Program-made: the position numbers and the translations under genes
Source of the DNA: Gammaproteobacteria bacterium
GTDB lineage: Bacteria; Pseudomonadota; Gammaproteobacteria; Granulosicoccales; Granulosicoccaceae
Direction: 5' to 3'
Assembly: GCA_002746645.1 (NCBI GenBank)
Contig: PDPU01000035.1
Coordinates: 1 to 64,000, forward strand
Length of the DNA: 64,000 nt
Shown here: in pieces, positions 1-8,885 of the stretch
Numbering within the stretch: position 1 is the stretch's first letter
How the letters are laid out: every line of letters starts with the position of its first letter
The notes under the pieces: generated by a model
Databases searched by the model: none
The model's input: only the letters and a program-made list of their open reading frames with translations
What the model was told of the DNA's origin: nothing

Positions 1-660
1 GCTGGCCATGCCGGGGGCCGTGGCTTCCTCGCCGAGGGCGCGCTCCTGCTGTGCTTCCTCCATGAGTGCCGATTCCCGTTGCAGCGTGTCGAGAAGCCGA
101 GCGCCGTCCTCGGGTGGGAGGATGGCCTTGAGGTGCAGGCAGCCATCGTGTTCGCGCCAGTGCCAGGTGACCGAGCGGCGTTCGAACTGATATCGGGCGA
201 GTTCCGCCTCGCTCCTGTCCGCAAGGCCTGCGGCGTCGAGCCTGTGGCGCAAGCGCATGCGGCTGATGTCCTTCTCGAGCACGTGAGCCGGGGTGTCGAG
301 TGCCCACTCGAGCAGATCGGCCTCGTGCTCGGGTGTTGCGACACGGGTGAGGGCACGCACTTTCGAATAGCTGATTTCGCCCTTGCCGAAGGACGCCCTG
401 ATCAGCGGCAGCTGGCGCAGGGCGATGGCGACGCGCTTGTACTCCCCTGCCGCACTGAAACCGAGGTTGCAGTGGGCGCAGAGCCACTGGATGCAGGAGC
501 GCGCCCCGTAGTGCTTCCAGCCGCGCATGGCCTCGAAGCGGGAGACATCATCGAGCATGCGGGCAGTGTGGCGGTTGATGCGGCTGGCGTGGCTGCGGAG
601 AGCGTCACCGAGTTCGCGAATGGTGGCCGTGTCGTCGGAGGGTGGTGGTCGTTCCGTCAT
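1..660 (-). CDS. DUF222 (13E12-type) HNH endonuclease family protein, partial
   Basis: An open frame reads on the minus strand from an ATG at 660 through the left window edge, giving 220 residues without a stop. The N-terminal part contains FEAMRGWKHYGARSCIQWL, CAHCNLGFSAAGEYKRVA and GKGEISYSKVRALTRVA. Such a helical region with a SYSKVRALTRVAT-type segment is characteristic of DUF222 proteins, which normally carry an HNH nuclease motif near the C-terminus. That end lies outside the window, so nuclease activity cannot be judged. These proteins are often multicopy and of unclear role. There is no gene partner on this side; the next gene (sortase) is also on the minus strand but 255 bp away. 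Family assignment is from motif resemblance; the start is the first ATG and is supported only by frame continuity. Confidence 0.75.
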   Translation of the reverse strand, partial: MTERPPPSDDTATIRELGDALRSHASRINRHTARMLDDVSRFEAMRGWKHYGARSCIQWLCAHCNLGFSAAGEYKRVAIALRQLPLIRASFGKGEISYSKVRALTRVATPEHEADLLEWALDTPAHVLEKDISRMRLRHRLDAAGLADRSEAELARYQFERRSVTWHWREHDGCLHLKAILPPEDGARLLDTLQRESALMEEAQQERALGEEATAPGMAS

Positions 661-915
661 GCGAGTACATTAATACAGAACTGTTCATAAAGACGGCTAT
701 ACAGTGGAAGCATGCTTCATGAATTGCTTTGCGGATGCCGATTTTGTGACGCAGTGCCGGAAAGGCCCCGCCCACGCCGTGGAAAACGCCCCGCCGCGGA
801 AAGGGTTCCACTCGCCGGTCGTTGATCCGTCCCTGTTCCGGCCTTCCGCGGAAAGGTTTTCAGCTGTAAATTGTTGATTTTTCATGAACAGCCACCGCGG
901 AGAGGTCGTCAAGCA
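661..915. other. Intergenic region with imperfect repeats
   Basis: This 255-bp gap between the DUF222 gene and the 3' end of the sortase gene contains no convincing gene. It holds several imperfect copies of a CCGCGGAAAGG-like motif, at 794-804, 846-856 and 895-905 (about 50 bp apart), with weaker relatives near 752 and 777. Small open frames here (for example 697-912 on minus) have no recognisable domain and composition typical of chance frames. The promoter of the DUF222 gene should lie near 661-700; an AT-rich stretch is present there but I cannot define hexamers. Confidence 0.4.
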
Positions 916-1617
916 TCACATTCCACCTTCGTATCGGGCAACAGTTTGCACGCTCTCGGGCATGGCGCTGGCCGACACCACATACCGGAGTGGTCCGCCG
1001 GTTTGCGCCGCGCTGAAGGGGTAGCAGGTAATCAGTACCAGTCCGGGCCGATCGCGGCTGACGGCGACGGTGTTGCTGCGTGAATCCACCACCTGCAGAT
1101 CGTCGACGCGATAGCGTTGCGTCCTGCCGGAAAGGTTTTCGACTTCCAGTACATCGTCAATGGCAAGGTGTTCGGCGAAGGCGAGGTGCGTATCGCGGTG
1201 GCCGCCGAGCACGATGGTCTCCGATGTGAGCCTTTGCGGGTTGCCGGCAACAAGCCCCGGACCGAAGGCCATGGCTTCGCCCGAGGCATCGCTGAGTATC
1301 ATCAGTGCATCATCGAGTCCATCGCCGGCAAGGCGTGCCACCGGTCGCACATCGGCCCAGGGCCAGGGGGGTGGGGCGTCGCCGTCCTGTACTCCGCGTT
1401 GCCAGGCGAGGGCGAGGAGATGCTGCGCAACAACGGCCTTGGCGTCGATCCAGAATGCGCTGCCGGCGCTGCCGAGCGCCAGCAGCAACAATGTAATGGC
1501 GAGCAATCTGGATCCTGTCAGGGCCGTTGACGCCAGCGTTGCCTCTGTCAATGGTGCTCCTTTCAATGGCGCTCCTGTCGGGACCGATCCTGTCGGGCTC
1601 GATTCCGGACGCTTCAC
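916..1617 (-). CDS. Class GN sortase (dedicated proteobacterial sortase)
   Basis: Membrane-anchored transpeptidase expected to cleave an LPxG-type C-terminal signal on its neighbour and join the protein to an acceptor on the cell surface. The 233-residue protein starts at a GTG whose GTGA overlaps the stop of the target gene, a tight translational coupling. A hydrophobic segment at about 37-56 (LLAITLLLLALGSAGSAFW) anchors it, followed by the sortase barrel. The catalytic set is visible: H140 in LGGHRDTH, C198 in LITCYPF and R211 in GGPLRYVV. Length and motifs match the class GN sortases found with VIT/VWA proteins in marine proteobacteria. The N-terminal about 35 residues are a low-complexity Pro/Thr/Leu stretch from degenerate short repeats. 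The acceptor molecule in Gram-negative cells is not known. Confidence 0.9.
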   Translation of the reverse strand: MKRPESSPTGSVPTGAPLKGAPLTEATLASTALTGSRLLAITLLLLALGSAGSAFWIDAKAVVAQHLLALAWQRGVQDGDAPPPWPWADVRPVARLAGDGLDDALMILSDASGEAMAFGPGLVAGNPQRLTSETIVLGGHRDTHLAFAEHLAIDDVLEVENLSGRTQRYRVDDLQVVDSRSNTVAVSRDRPGLVLITCYPFSAAQTGGPLRYVVSASAMPESVQTVARYEGGM

Positions 1618-3971
1618 GCCGTGGGCCTCTCGTTGCGGGCGTAGACACTCAGACTGCTCATGTACAGAAGGGCAAAACCGATGATTGCGCTGATCAGGGC
1701 AAGCCATTTCAGTGTGTCGCTACCGGCAGAGCCTTGTGGCAGCATCACGCTCTGCATCTGGTTTCCGGCCGGCATGCGATTGACGACTTCGCTCTGGCCG
1801 AGTGATGCATCGGCCGGACGAACCGGTTGCTGTTCGACGGCGATGTAGCTCGTGTACGGACTCACGAGGCCAGCAGACAATGCAATCTCGGTGATGGCTT
1901 CCTTGTGCAGCTCCGGATCACTCGACAGCCGTTGCTCGTTGAGCAGGGTGCGCATCGCGAAGCGGTTCCAGAGAAGGCCGGTAGCCGACATCATGGTTGT
2001 GTCGGAACCCGCCTGGGCACCGGAAGTCGAGGCTGTGCCGGGAGTCGCACCAGGAGCCGTACCAGGAGTTTTGCTCGAAGCCATGCTCGAAGTCGTGCTC
2101 GGAATCGTGCTCGAATCCGCCAGCGAAGGCGAAACGTCGTCGTCACCTGATGGCATCGCTGTTGCGTCGAAACGGACTTCCTTCTCCCAGGACTCACCTT
2201 GCAGGCTGCCGCTGATGCGCAGCCCGGTGGTGGACGGGTCGAGTTTCGCGAGCAACAGCATCGGGTTGTCGGCATAGAGGTCCGGAATGCGATTCGGGTG
2301 CATTTCGGCATCTGCCCCCGTCCATTCGATCTCGATGTCGGTCAGGGCAGGGCGACTCAGGGTATCCAGCAGTCGTGTCAGCGCGTCCTGTGCATCTGCG
2401 GCGTCGCGAATCGACAGGGCCGCGCCGCCGCCAACGAGTGCTGCCTGTTCGATGAACCAGCGGTTCGGCGCAGATCCGATACCGACTGCAAAGAGCCGCT
2501 GATCGCCGATCGATTTCGCGATTGCACGAATGATCTGGTCTTCGTAGCCGACGCTGCCGTCGGTCAGGAAGACGATCTGGCGCAATCGTGTGGCGTCGGT
2601 TCCGGTATCGGTTCCGGTTCCGGTTTCGGTTTCGGTTTCGGTATCGGTATCGGTATCGGTATCGGTATCGGTTTCGGTATCGGTATCGGCATCTGTCGGC
2701 AGCGGGTTCCCCTGCATGGCGATTTCCAGTGCCTGCAGCATTTCGGTGCCGCCCTCGGCCTCCAGGGAACCGATGAAGTTTCGTGCTGCGCCGAGTGTGG
2801 CATCGTCGACGGGACGTGGAGAGCTGAACAGGGGGTGGCTTCGGTCATCGAAGGCGATGATGTTGAAACGGTCCTCGGGCGTCAGTGCTTCGATGGCACG
2901 GTAAAGCGACTCCCTGAGCGCGATCATGGACACGCCAGCCATCGAACCCGACTTGTCGGCGATCAGCACGAGTTCGCGAGGCTGGTGCGTCAGCGGCGTC
3001 GATTCACGGGTGCCGGGTGTTATCAGCAGTTGCAGGTAGTCCCCGGTGCTGTCGGACTCTCGTGCGTGATGGAGCGCTGCGCCCGCCGCGACGGTCTTCC
3101 AGGGCCAGCTCAGCCGGAAGTCACGATCCATCGGTGTACGATTCACGAGAACCCGATCCTGCAGCAGTTGCAGCTCATGACTGTCACTGCGCACTCTGGC
3201 CAGCGCATCAGCGGGGTTCATGCGCATCTCGAGCGTGGCGAAGGGCAGGGCATGGGTGTTGGCAGTGGTGCTGGTCGCGATGCTCGAAATCACATCACCC
3301 GGGTCGGACACCAGGGCATTGACGTATCGTGGTGTCATGGTCGAGGGTAGGGTCAGGCTTGCGGTATTGCCGTCGATGTCGATCGGCATCAGCACATCCA
3401 GTTCGACGCGGATGGCTGCATTGGGTGCGATGTTGGCGAGTTTCACGGTGAAGAGGTTGGGCCTTGACTGCTCGACGATGCTCGCGACCTTGCCTTCGCG
3501 TTTCGCGGCTTCGTATTCGCGACGGGCAGTCTGCTTTTCCACGACCTTGCCCTTGATGACGCGCTCGTCGATGTGGATCGTGAGCTGCCTGACGGCGCTG
3601 TCTTCGTGCATCGGAAAGCGGTAGACCGCTTCCTGCCAGTGCCGGTCGGCGTTTCTGAAGGTCTGAACCAGACGCAGGCTGGCGATGAGCCCGTCGACGT
3701 CGAGGGAGAAATGGGAGTCAAGCATGACCGCTGGCGACCATTGCTCGCCATCGCTGAAGAGCAGTTCGGCGCTGGCGCCATCGGGCGAGTCCGTTCCGTC
3801 CTGCTGGGCAAGCACCATGCCCGGAAGAGCAAGTGTCAGCAGGCCGAGCAGACCGAGCGAAGCTGCAAGCCGGAACAAGGTGATCCTTTGAAGCGGCAGT
3901 ACCGACCATGACGGTGGTGTCAGCCGCGTCAGGCAGTCCATGCGGAAAAACGGTGTTGTGACGAGTTTCAT
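1614..3971 (-). CDS. Sortase-dependent VIT/VWA surface protein with LPQGS signal
   Basis: Predicted exported sortase substrate (marine proteobacterial sortase target family), 785 residues from the ATG at 3971; a GTG further upstream (4001) is possible but would only add a charged extension before the signal peptide. A hydrophobic signal segment lies at about 35-56. A VIT domain (about 70-200) is followed by a VWA domain with the MIDAS motif DKSGSMAG (D339) and IVFLTDGS. Inside the VWA domain, residues about 425-458 are a Thr-Asp/Thr-Glu tract encoded by sixteen GGTWTC-like hexamers. A second Pro/Gly/Thr/Ser-rich repeat precedes the C-terminal region. The C-terminus carries LPQGS (1728-1742), a transmembrane helix and a basic tail (YARNERPTA), the tripartite sorting signal. 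First gene of the sortase operon. Metal-ion-dependent adhesion is plausible from VIT/VWA relatives but unproven. Confidence 0.9.
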   Translation of the reverse strand: MKLVTTPFFRMDCLTRLTPPSWSVLPLQRITLFRLAASLGLLGLLTLALPGMVLAQQDGTDSPDGASAELLFSDGEQWSPAVMLDSHFSLDVDGLIASLRLVQTFRNADRHWQEAVYRFPMHEDSAVRQLTIHIDERVIKGKVVEKQTARREYEAAKREGKVASIVEQSRPNLFTVKLANIAPNAAIRVELDVLMPIDIDGNTASLTLPSTMTPRYVNALVSDPGDVISSIATSTTANTHALPFATLEMRMNPADALARVRSDSHELQLLQDRVLVNRTPMDRDFRLSWPWKTVAAGAALHHARESDSTGDYLQLLITPGTRESTPLTHQPRELVLIADKSGSMAGVSMIALRESLYRAIEALTPEDRFNIIAFDDRSHPLFSSPRPVDDATLGAARNFIGSLEAEGGTEMLQALEIAMQGNPLPTDADTDTETDTDTDTDTDTETETETGTGTDTGTDATRLRQIVFLTDGSVGYEDQIIRAIAKSIGDQRLFAVGIGSAPNRWFIEQAALVGGGAALSIRDAADAQDALTRLLDTLSRPALTDIEIEWTGADAEMHPNRIPDLYADNPMLLLAKLDPSTTGLRISGSLQGESWEKEVRFDATAMPSGDDDVSPSLADSSTIPSTTSSMASSKTPGTAPGATPGTASTSGAQAGSDTTMMSATGLLWNRFAMRTLLNEQRLSSDPELHKEAITEIALSAGLVSPYTSYIAVEQQPVRPADASLGQSEVVNRMPAGNQMQSVMLPQGSAGSDTLKWLALISAIIGFALLYMSSLSVYARNERPTA
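2598..2693. repeat. Hexanucleotide tandem repeat inside the VWA domain
   Basis: Sixteen consecutive hexamers of GGTATC, GGTTTC, GGTTCC or GGCATC form an uninterrupted in-frame array. On the coding (minus) strand these read as Asp-Thr, Glu-Thr or Gly-Thr dipeptides. Five consecutive copies at 2640-2669 are identical. Because the unit is 6 bp, copy-number change would lengthen or shorten an acidic loop without shifting frame. Confidence 0.95.
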
Positions 3972-4069
3972 GTGCGTTTCTCGGTTATCGTGTCGAGGCA
4001 CATTGAAACCGGTTGCCAGGGCGCCGCTACGATGAATTCGGACGGTGCCGAGACCAATTCTGACGAATC

Positions 4070-4795
4070 ATGACAGCAGCTCCTGCAAGCCGGCTCATCA
4101 TGCTGGTGGAGGACGATGCCGACCTCCTCGCCAACTACGAAATGGCACTCGAACGGGCGGGTTATCGCGTGCAATCCTGCATGAGTGCCGAGCCTGCGCT
4201 CGCGGCGGCGGAGCGGCAACTGCCCGATCTTGCCCTGATCGATATCGGACTGGGCCACGACAGTGAGGCGGGGTTCCAGCTCTGTCAGCGTCTTCGCGCA
4301 ATGTCGGCCTCGTTGCCGATCGTGTTCCTGACGGCGCGGGATTCCGAGATCGACGAGATTTCCGGGTTGCGCCTCGGTGCCGACGATTACCTCTCCAAGG
4401 CCATTTCCCTGCCGCAGCTTCTCGCCCGCATCAACGCCTTGCTGCGTCGTGTCGAGGCACTCCGTGAGGTTCCGCACGACGCATCGAGCGCCGCGCAGCT
4501 TCGCGTGGGTGAGCTGGTGCTGGATGTGGCATCGCTCACGGTGAGCTGGCGTGGGCAACGCGTCGATCTCGGTCCCGGAGAATTTGCCATGCTGCGAGCA
4601 CTGGCCGAACGTCCCGGTCAGGTGAAGTCGCGTCAGCAGCTCATGGATGCCGTCGGGCGGACCGTCGACGAGCAGACCATCACTGCTCGCATCAAGCGTC
4701 TGCGACGCTCCTTCACGACCATCGACCCCGAATTCGATGCCATCAGTACCGTTTACGGCGTTGGTTATCGCTGGGTGGTTGGCGGTGATTCATGA
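4070..4795 (+). CDS. Response regulator of the dedicated sortase system
   Basis: OmpR/PhoB-type transcription factor, 241 residues, divergent from the sortase operon and overlapping the kinase gene by ATGA. The receiver has the acidic pair D15/D16, phospho-acceptor D58 in LALIDIGLG, and K110 in YLSKAISL. The C-terminal winged helix (about 140-238) ends with TITARIKRLRR and TVYGVGYRW, the usual PhoB-type recognition helix and wing. Gene order beside a class GN sortase, a VIT/VWA target and a 717-residue kinase is that of the proteobacterial dedicated sortase regulator family. It most likely controls the divergent sortase/target genes through the 98-bp shared upstream region; no operator repeat is obvious there. 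Confidence 0.92.
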   Translation: MTAAPASRLIMLVEDDADLLANYEMALERAGYRVQSCMSAEPALAAAERQLPDLALIDIGLGHDSEAGFQLCQRLRAMSASLPIVFLTARDSEIDEISGLRLGADDYLSKAISLPQLLARINALLRRVEALREVPHDASSAAQLRVGELVLDVASLTVSWRGQRVDLGPGEFAMLRALAERPGQVKSRQQLMDAVGRTVDEQTITARIKRLRRSFTTIDPEFDAISTVYGVGYRWVVGGDS

Positions 4796-6945
4796 AACTC
4801 GGTGGACAACTGGTCGTTGCTTCCCTTCTGAGCCTGAGCATACCGCTGGTCGGTTGGCAGGGCACGCGGCAGCTCTACCTCGGCCTCAAGGAGCAGCGCG
4901 TGGCCGACCAGCAACTCGAAGCGGATCGGTTGGCATTGCTGCTGGCCGAAGATGCGGATAGCCTGACGGACGGCAGTGACGGCAGTGACGGCAGCAATCC
5001 AACGGATCCATCCCCGCCGCAGGCGCTGCCCGCGCCGAACGCGTCGAACGCCGTAGCCACTCTCTATGCCGAAGCGATCGATCATCCACTCGCCGTCGAT
5101 GGCTACGCCGATGACTGGCGCGAGATCATCGCACCAACGCTCCGGCTTGGTGACGGAAACCTGCGGCTGCAGAGCGCGAAACACGACGACAGGCTCTATC
5201 TGCTGATTACGGTTGAGGATGAAGATGTCGTGTTTCACAAACCGCCACGACCTCGCACCGACTACGGCGAGAACGAAGGCCCCGACCCCGAGGAAATGCT
5301 GAGCAATGGCGATGCGGTCGAGATACGTCGCGCCAGGCGTTCCGGTTCGACAAGGCCAAGGCCGGCATGGCAGTACGGTCTGCTCAGGGCGATCGCGCCG
5401 GGCACCTTTCCGGTGATGGATCGTGGCCGGGACTGGCGGGCAAGGCGCCTTCATGACTGGCAGGCAGCCTGGGTCAATACGGGCGACGGATATCAGCTCG
5501 AGGTCTCGTTGCCGGCTCCGGCCAACGGCGCCACGCTGGCGCTGTCGCATCATGATGTTGACCGCGGTGCGGATGGTGCGCGCATCCGAGTCTCGACGAC
5601 GGGTTTCGACGAGGCACTGTTGCGTGTGCAGTCCACCGTGCCGCGTATGGAGCATGAACTGAACAAGTGGGCGACACCGGGTACGCGCCTCAGATACTAC
5701 GATGTCGAGGGCCACCTGCTTGCCGATGTCGATCGGCTCTACGAACGCGATGCCGATGCCGAGTCGTCACTCCTCGATGCCATTCTGTATCGACTGTTTG
5801 CGGCCTTCATCGCCGGCGAGCTGCCGTTGCTGCCCGAATCACGGCGGGCAGAACCAACGCTGCTCATGGACAGGAGCCTGCTCGAACCGGGACAGACCCG
5901 GCGCTATGTCACACGCGAGAATGATCGCGTGCTGGGTTCGATGCGCAAGAGCGGCAATGGTTACCTGCTTTTCGAAGCCAACGAGGAACACGCGTCCGCC
6001 TATGCCGGAAGTCAGCTTGCCAGGCTTTTCCTTCTGTTGATGCTGGTGAGTCTGCTGGTGGGGCTCGGCCTCCTCGGTTTTGCAGCCGTGCTTTCACGAC
6101 GCATTCGCAGGCTCGCGAAGGCTGCCGACGAAGCCGTGTCGGACCAGGGACGGGTGGTGAGTTTCGAGCCAAGTGATGCGCGTGACGAGATCGGCGAGTT
6201 GTCGCGCGGTCTGGCATCGGTGCTCGGCCGCAGCGCGGGCTACAACCGTTACCTTGAAAGGCAGTCGGCAACACTCTCGCACGAGCTGCGAACGCCGCTC
6301 GCCATCGTGCGTTCGTCGCTCGACAACATCGAGTCCAGCGACGACGATCATGCAACCCTCGTGGACAGGGCACGACGCGGCGTGACTCAGCTTGATGCCA
6401 CCGTGACGTCGCTGCTCGAATCCACGCGGCTTGAACAGAGCATGCAGAGCGCGGTATTCGACAACCTGCGCATCGATCACTGGCTGCAGGAAGTGGCTGC
6501 CGATCATCGTGCACTTCATGCCGCTGACGATGTCGAGATCGTTGTCGTCATCGACGAGCCCTTGCGGGCAAGGCGCATTCGCTTCGCGCCGCTGCTGCTG
6601 CGTCAGGCGATGGACAAGTTGCTTGCCAACGCCGTCGATTTTTCGGTGGATGGTCGTGTCACCCTTCAGCTTGCCTTGCGCGAGAATGGGTTGATCGAAT
6701 TGCTGGTCGCCAACCGTGGTGAAGCGATTCCCGACGCGCAGATCGCAAACCTGTTCGACACGGGTGCGGGATCGCGGCGAGACCTTGCCGATGAGAACGA
6801 CAATGAAAACGAGGAAGTGCACCTCGGACTCGGACTGCAGATCGTGGCGCTGGTGGCACGGGCGCACGGCGGTTCGCCTGTGGTCCGCAATCGGTCACCC
6901 GAGGTGCTGATCGGGTTGAGCTTTCCCCTGGGGACGCTCGGATAG
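4792..6945 (+). CDS. Sensor histidine kinase of the dedicated sortase system
   Basis: Membrane sensor kinase, 717 residues, starting within the stop of its response regulator (ATGA). TM1 is at about 5-24; a long extracytoplasmic region (about 25-400) follows, then TM2 (about 400-425), a HAMP-like linker, the phospho-acceptor helix LSHELRTPLAIVRSSL (H497) and a HATPase domain with LLANAVDF (N box) and HLGLGLQIV (G box). The sensor region contains AIDHPLAVDGYADDW followed by RLYLLITVEDEDV, which resembles family-9 carbohydrate-binding or DOMON-like modules. A short duplicated insert (4969-4995) encodes three Asp-Gly-Ser units before the sensor. Ligand unknown; a cell-surface glycan or envelope state is a reasonable guess. 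Confidence 0.9.
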   Translation: MKLGGQLVVASLLSLSIPLVGWQGTRQLYLGLKEQRVADQQLEADRLALLLAEDADSLTDGSDGSDGSNPTDPSPPQALPAPNASNAVATLYAEAIDHPLAVDGYADDWREIIAPTLRLGDGNLRLQSAKHDDRLYLLITVEDEDVVFHKPPRPRTDYGENEGPDPEEMLSNGDAVEIRRARRSGSTRPRPAWQYGLLRAIAPGTFPVMDRGRDWRARRLHDWQAAWVNTGDGYQLEVSLPAPANGATLALSHHDVDRGADGARIRVSTTGFDEALLRVQSTVPRMEHELNKWATPGTRLRYYDVEGHLLADVDRLYERDADAESSLLDAILYRLFAAFIAGELPLLPESRRAEPTLLMDRSLLEPGQTRRYVTRENDRVLGSMRKSGNGYLLFEANEEHASAYAGSQLARLFLLLMLVSLLVGLGLLGFAAVLSRRIRRLAKAADEAVSDQGRVVSFEPSDARDEIGELSRGLASVLGRSAGYNRYLERQSATLSHELRTPLAIVRSSLDNIESSDDDHATLVDRARRGVTQLDATVTSLLESTRLEQSMQSAVFDNLRIDHWLQEVAADHRALHAADDVEIVVVIDEPLRARRIRFAPLLLRQAMDKLLANAVDFSVDGRVTLQLALRENGLIELLVANRGEAIPDAQIANLFDTGAGSRRDLADENDNENEEVHLGLGLQIVALVARAHGGSPVVRNRSPEVLIGLSFPLGTLG

Positions 6946-7035
6946 CGCCTGAGACAACGTTTGCTCTCCTTGGGTATGCGAACATGATCTCGAATGAAAG
7001 GTGTTCCTTTCCTTGCACGCAAGAGGGTATTCAAC

Positions 7036-7536
7036 ATGATTCGTACAGAGCATTCCTTGCTGGCTGTTGTGGCTTCGGCAACCCTTATGCACCTGGTGGC
7101 CGCCTGTGGCAGTTCGGCCATCAAACCGTCCGAGCGCGATACCACAGGCCAATACGACGGCTTGTGGGTCGGCCGGGTGTCGGAACCTCGGGCCAGTCGT
7201 GTGGAACTCTCCGGCAGCTGGTACACGAAGTGCGACTGGGAGCCCTTCGAGGTTCGTTTTGTCGTCGAGGATGGCCGTATCCGGCTCAGGCGTGACAGTC
7301 GTAACGAATTCAACACGCCGGTCGCCGGCGATGGTCGCTTCCACCTTGAACGCCCCGGCAAGATGGCTACTGGAAGGATAGGCACCTTGCCCGGCAACGG
7401 CAAGGCGGTGTACGTGTACACCGGGTCGCTGGCCGAGGACGGTCGCGAAGGCTGGTACAAGCCTTACGTCACATCGATGGGTACCGGCGGTTGCAGCGCG
7501 AAGATGACGCTGGAGGCCTTCGAAGAAGGAAGTTGA
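7036..7536 (+). CDS. Putative lipoprotein of unknown function
   Basis: A 166-residue protein starting at the ATG at 7036, preceded by AGAGGG at a suitable distance; an upstream ATG at 6994 would add 14 residues before the signal and is less likely. The signal peptide ends in LMHLVAACGSS, a convincing lipobox with the lipidated Cys about residue 24. The mature part is beta-rich with GQYDGLWVGRV, three further cysteines or aromatic-rich strands and a C-terminal GGCSAKMTLEAF. The layout resembles small periplasmic lipoproteins with a single beta-barrel or sandwich domain. I recognise no family. It follows the sortase kinase in the same direction with a 90-bp gap, so association with the sortase system is possible but only by position. 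Confidence 0.7.
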   Translation: MIRTEHSLLAVVASATLMHLVAACGSSAIKPSERDTTGQYDGLWVGRVSEPRASRVELSGSWYTKCDWEPFEVRFVVEDGRIRLRRDSRNEFNTPVAGDGRFHLERPGKMATGRIGTLPGNGKAVYVYTGSLAEDGREGWYKPYVTSMGTGGCSAKMTLEAFEEGS

Positions 7537-7609
7537 TGCAGGGACGGAGCAGTTGGCCACGCTTGCAGGTATAGTGTCTCGAGTGTTCAAACCTGAAGGA
7601 GTTGGTGTC

Positions 7610-8794
7610 ATGTCGCGATCGGTTGTGGTGGTTTCCGGTGTTCGCACCGCAGTGGGTACCTTTGGTGGCAGCCTTGCCGGGAAGGCGCCTACCGAACTCG
7701 GAGCGGCGATGGTGACCGAATCCCTGTCGCGCGCCGGCATCGACGCCGACCGCGTCGGGCATGTGGTGTTCGGTCATGTCATCAACACCGAACCACGTGA
7801 CATGTATCTTTCTCGCGTATCCGCCATCGAGGGTGGACTGCCGCATCATGTACCGGCGCTGACGCTCAATCGTCTTTGCGGCTCGGGGCTGCAAGCCGTG
7901 ATTTCGGCCAGCCAGAGCATCCTTCTCGGCGACACGGATGTGGCGATAGCCGGCGGGGCCGAAGTCATGAGCCGCGGACCGCACGCCACGCAGCAGTTCC
8001 GAACCGGACTCAAGATGGGCGATGCCACCATGCGCGACATGATGATCGGCGCACTTCACGATCCCTTCGCGAACATTCACATGGGCGTCACGGCCGAGAA
8101 CGTGGCCGAGAAGTACGGCATCAGCCGCGAGGATCAGGATGCGCTGGCCGTCGAGAGCCACAGGCGCGCAGCGGCGGCGATCGAAGCGGGGCGTTTCCGT
8201 GACCAGATCATGCCCGTGGATGTCAGCACGCGGCGCGAAACCCGCAGTTTCGACACCGACGAGCACGTACGAGCCGATGCCAGCCTCGAGAAGATGGCGG
8301 GCCTCAAGCCTGTCTTCAAGCGCGAAGGGGGCACGGTCACGGCCGGAAATGCCTCCGGCATCAACGATGGTGCCGCGGCGCTGGTGCTCATGGAGGAAGA
8401 CGTGGCGAAGGCTGCCGGCAAGACGCCGATGGCACGCATCGCGGGCTACGCGCACGCTGGCGTCGATCCGAACCTCATGGGTATCGGCCCGGTGCCGGCT
8501 TCCGAGAAACTGCTCGACAAGCTGGGTGTGTCGGTTGACGATCTCGACGTTATCGAAGCCAACGAGGCCTTTGCCTCGCAGGCACTGGCAGTCGCCCGCG
8601 GTCTGGGGCTCGATCCTGCCAAGGTGAACCCCAACGGCTCGGGCATTTCCCTCGGCCATCCGATCGGTGCGACGGGGGCGATCATTGCCATCAAGGCGCT
8701 GTACGAACTCGAGCGCATCGACGGACGCTACGCGCTGGTCACGATGTGCATCGGCGGTGGTCAGGGCATTGCCTTGCTGTTCGAGCGCGTCTGA
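7610..8794 (+). CDS. Acetyl-CoA C-acyltransferase (thiolase)
   Basis: Thiolase family enzyme, 394 residues, condensing or cleaving acyl-CoA and acetyl-CoA in fatty-acid, acetoacetyl-CoA or polyhydroxyalkanoate metabolism. The start at 7610 is preceded by AGGAG at the right spacing. The acyl-accepting Cys is C90 in [11 protein letters not shown]; the C-terminal active-site His lies in GHPIGATG and the second Cys in TMCIGGGQG. Length is typical of biosynthetic-type thiolases (PhaA/AtoB/BktB). No phaB or phaC lies nearby, so the chain-length role cannot be assigned. A gap of about 90 bp separates it from glyA downstream on the same strand. Confidence 0.92.
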   Translation: MSRSVVVVSGVRTAVGTFGGSLAGKAPTELGAAMVTESLSRAGIDADRVGHVVFGHVINTEPRDMYLSRVSAIEGGLPHHVPALTLNRLCGSGLQAVISASQSILLGDTDVAIAGGAEVMSRGPHATQQFRTGLKMGDATMRDMMIGALHDPFANIHMGVTAENVAEKYGISREDQDALAVESHRRAAAAIEAGRFRDQIMPVDVSTRRETRSFDTDEHVRADASLEKMAGLKPVFKREGGTVTAGNASGINDGAAALVLMEEDVAKAAGKTPMARIAGYAHAGVDPNLMGIGPVPASEKLLDKLGVSVDDLDVIEANEAFASQALAVARGLGLDPAKVNPNGSGISLGHPIGATGAIIAIKALYELERIDGRYALVTMCIGGGQGIALLFERV

Positions 8795-8885
8795 ACGTCA
8801 TCGGCATCGTCATCACGATGCCCCTGGTTGTTCACTGTCATTTCATTCACTAGATTTCCGTCATCTCACACCGCGAATTCCCGCC

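Noticed and set aside
697..912. Small minus-strand gene (71 aa) upstream of the DUF222 gene
   Set aside because: No domain, no ribosome site and it coincides with the imperfect repeats; more likely non-coding.
2199..3350. Long plus-strand frame (383 aa) antisense to the VIT/VWA gene
   Set aside because: The opposite strand has a clear VIT/VWA protein with signal peptide and sorting signal; the antisense frame has repetitive Gly/Ile stretches from the hexamer array and no domain.
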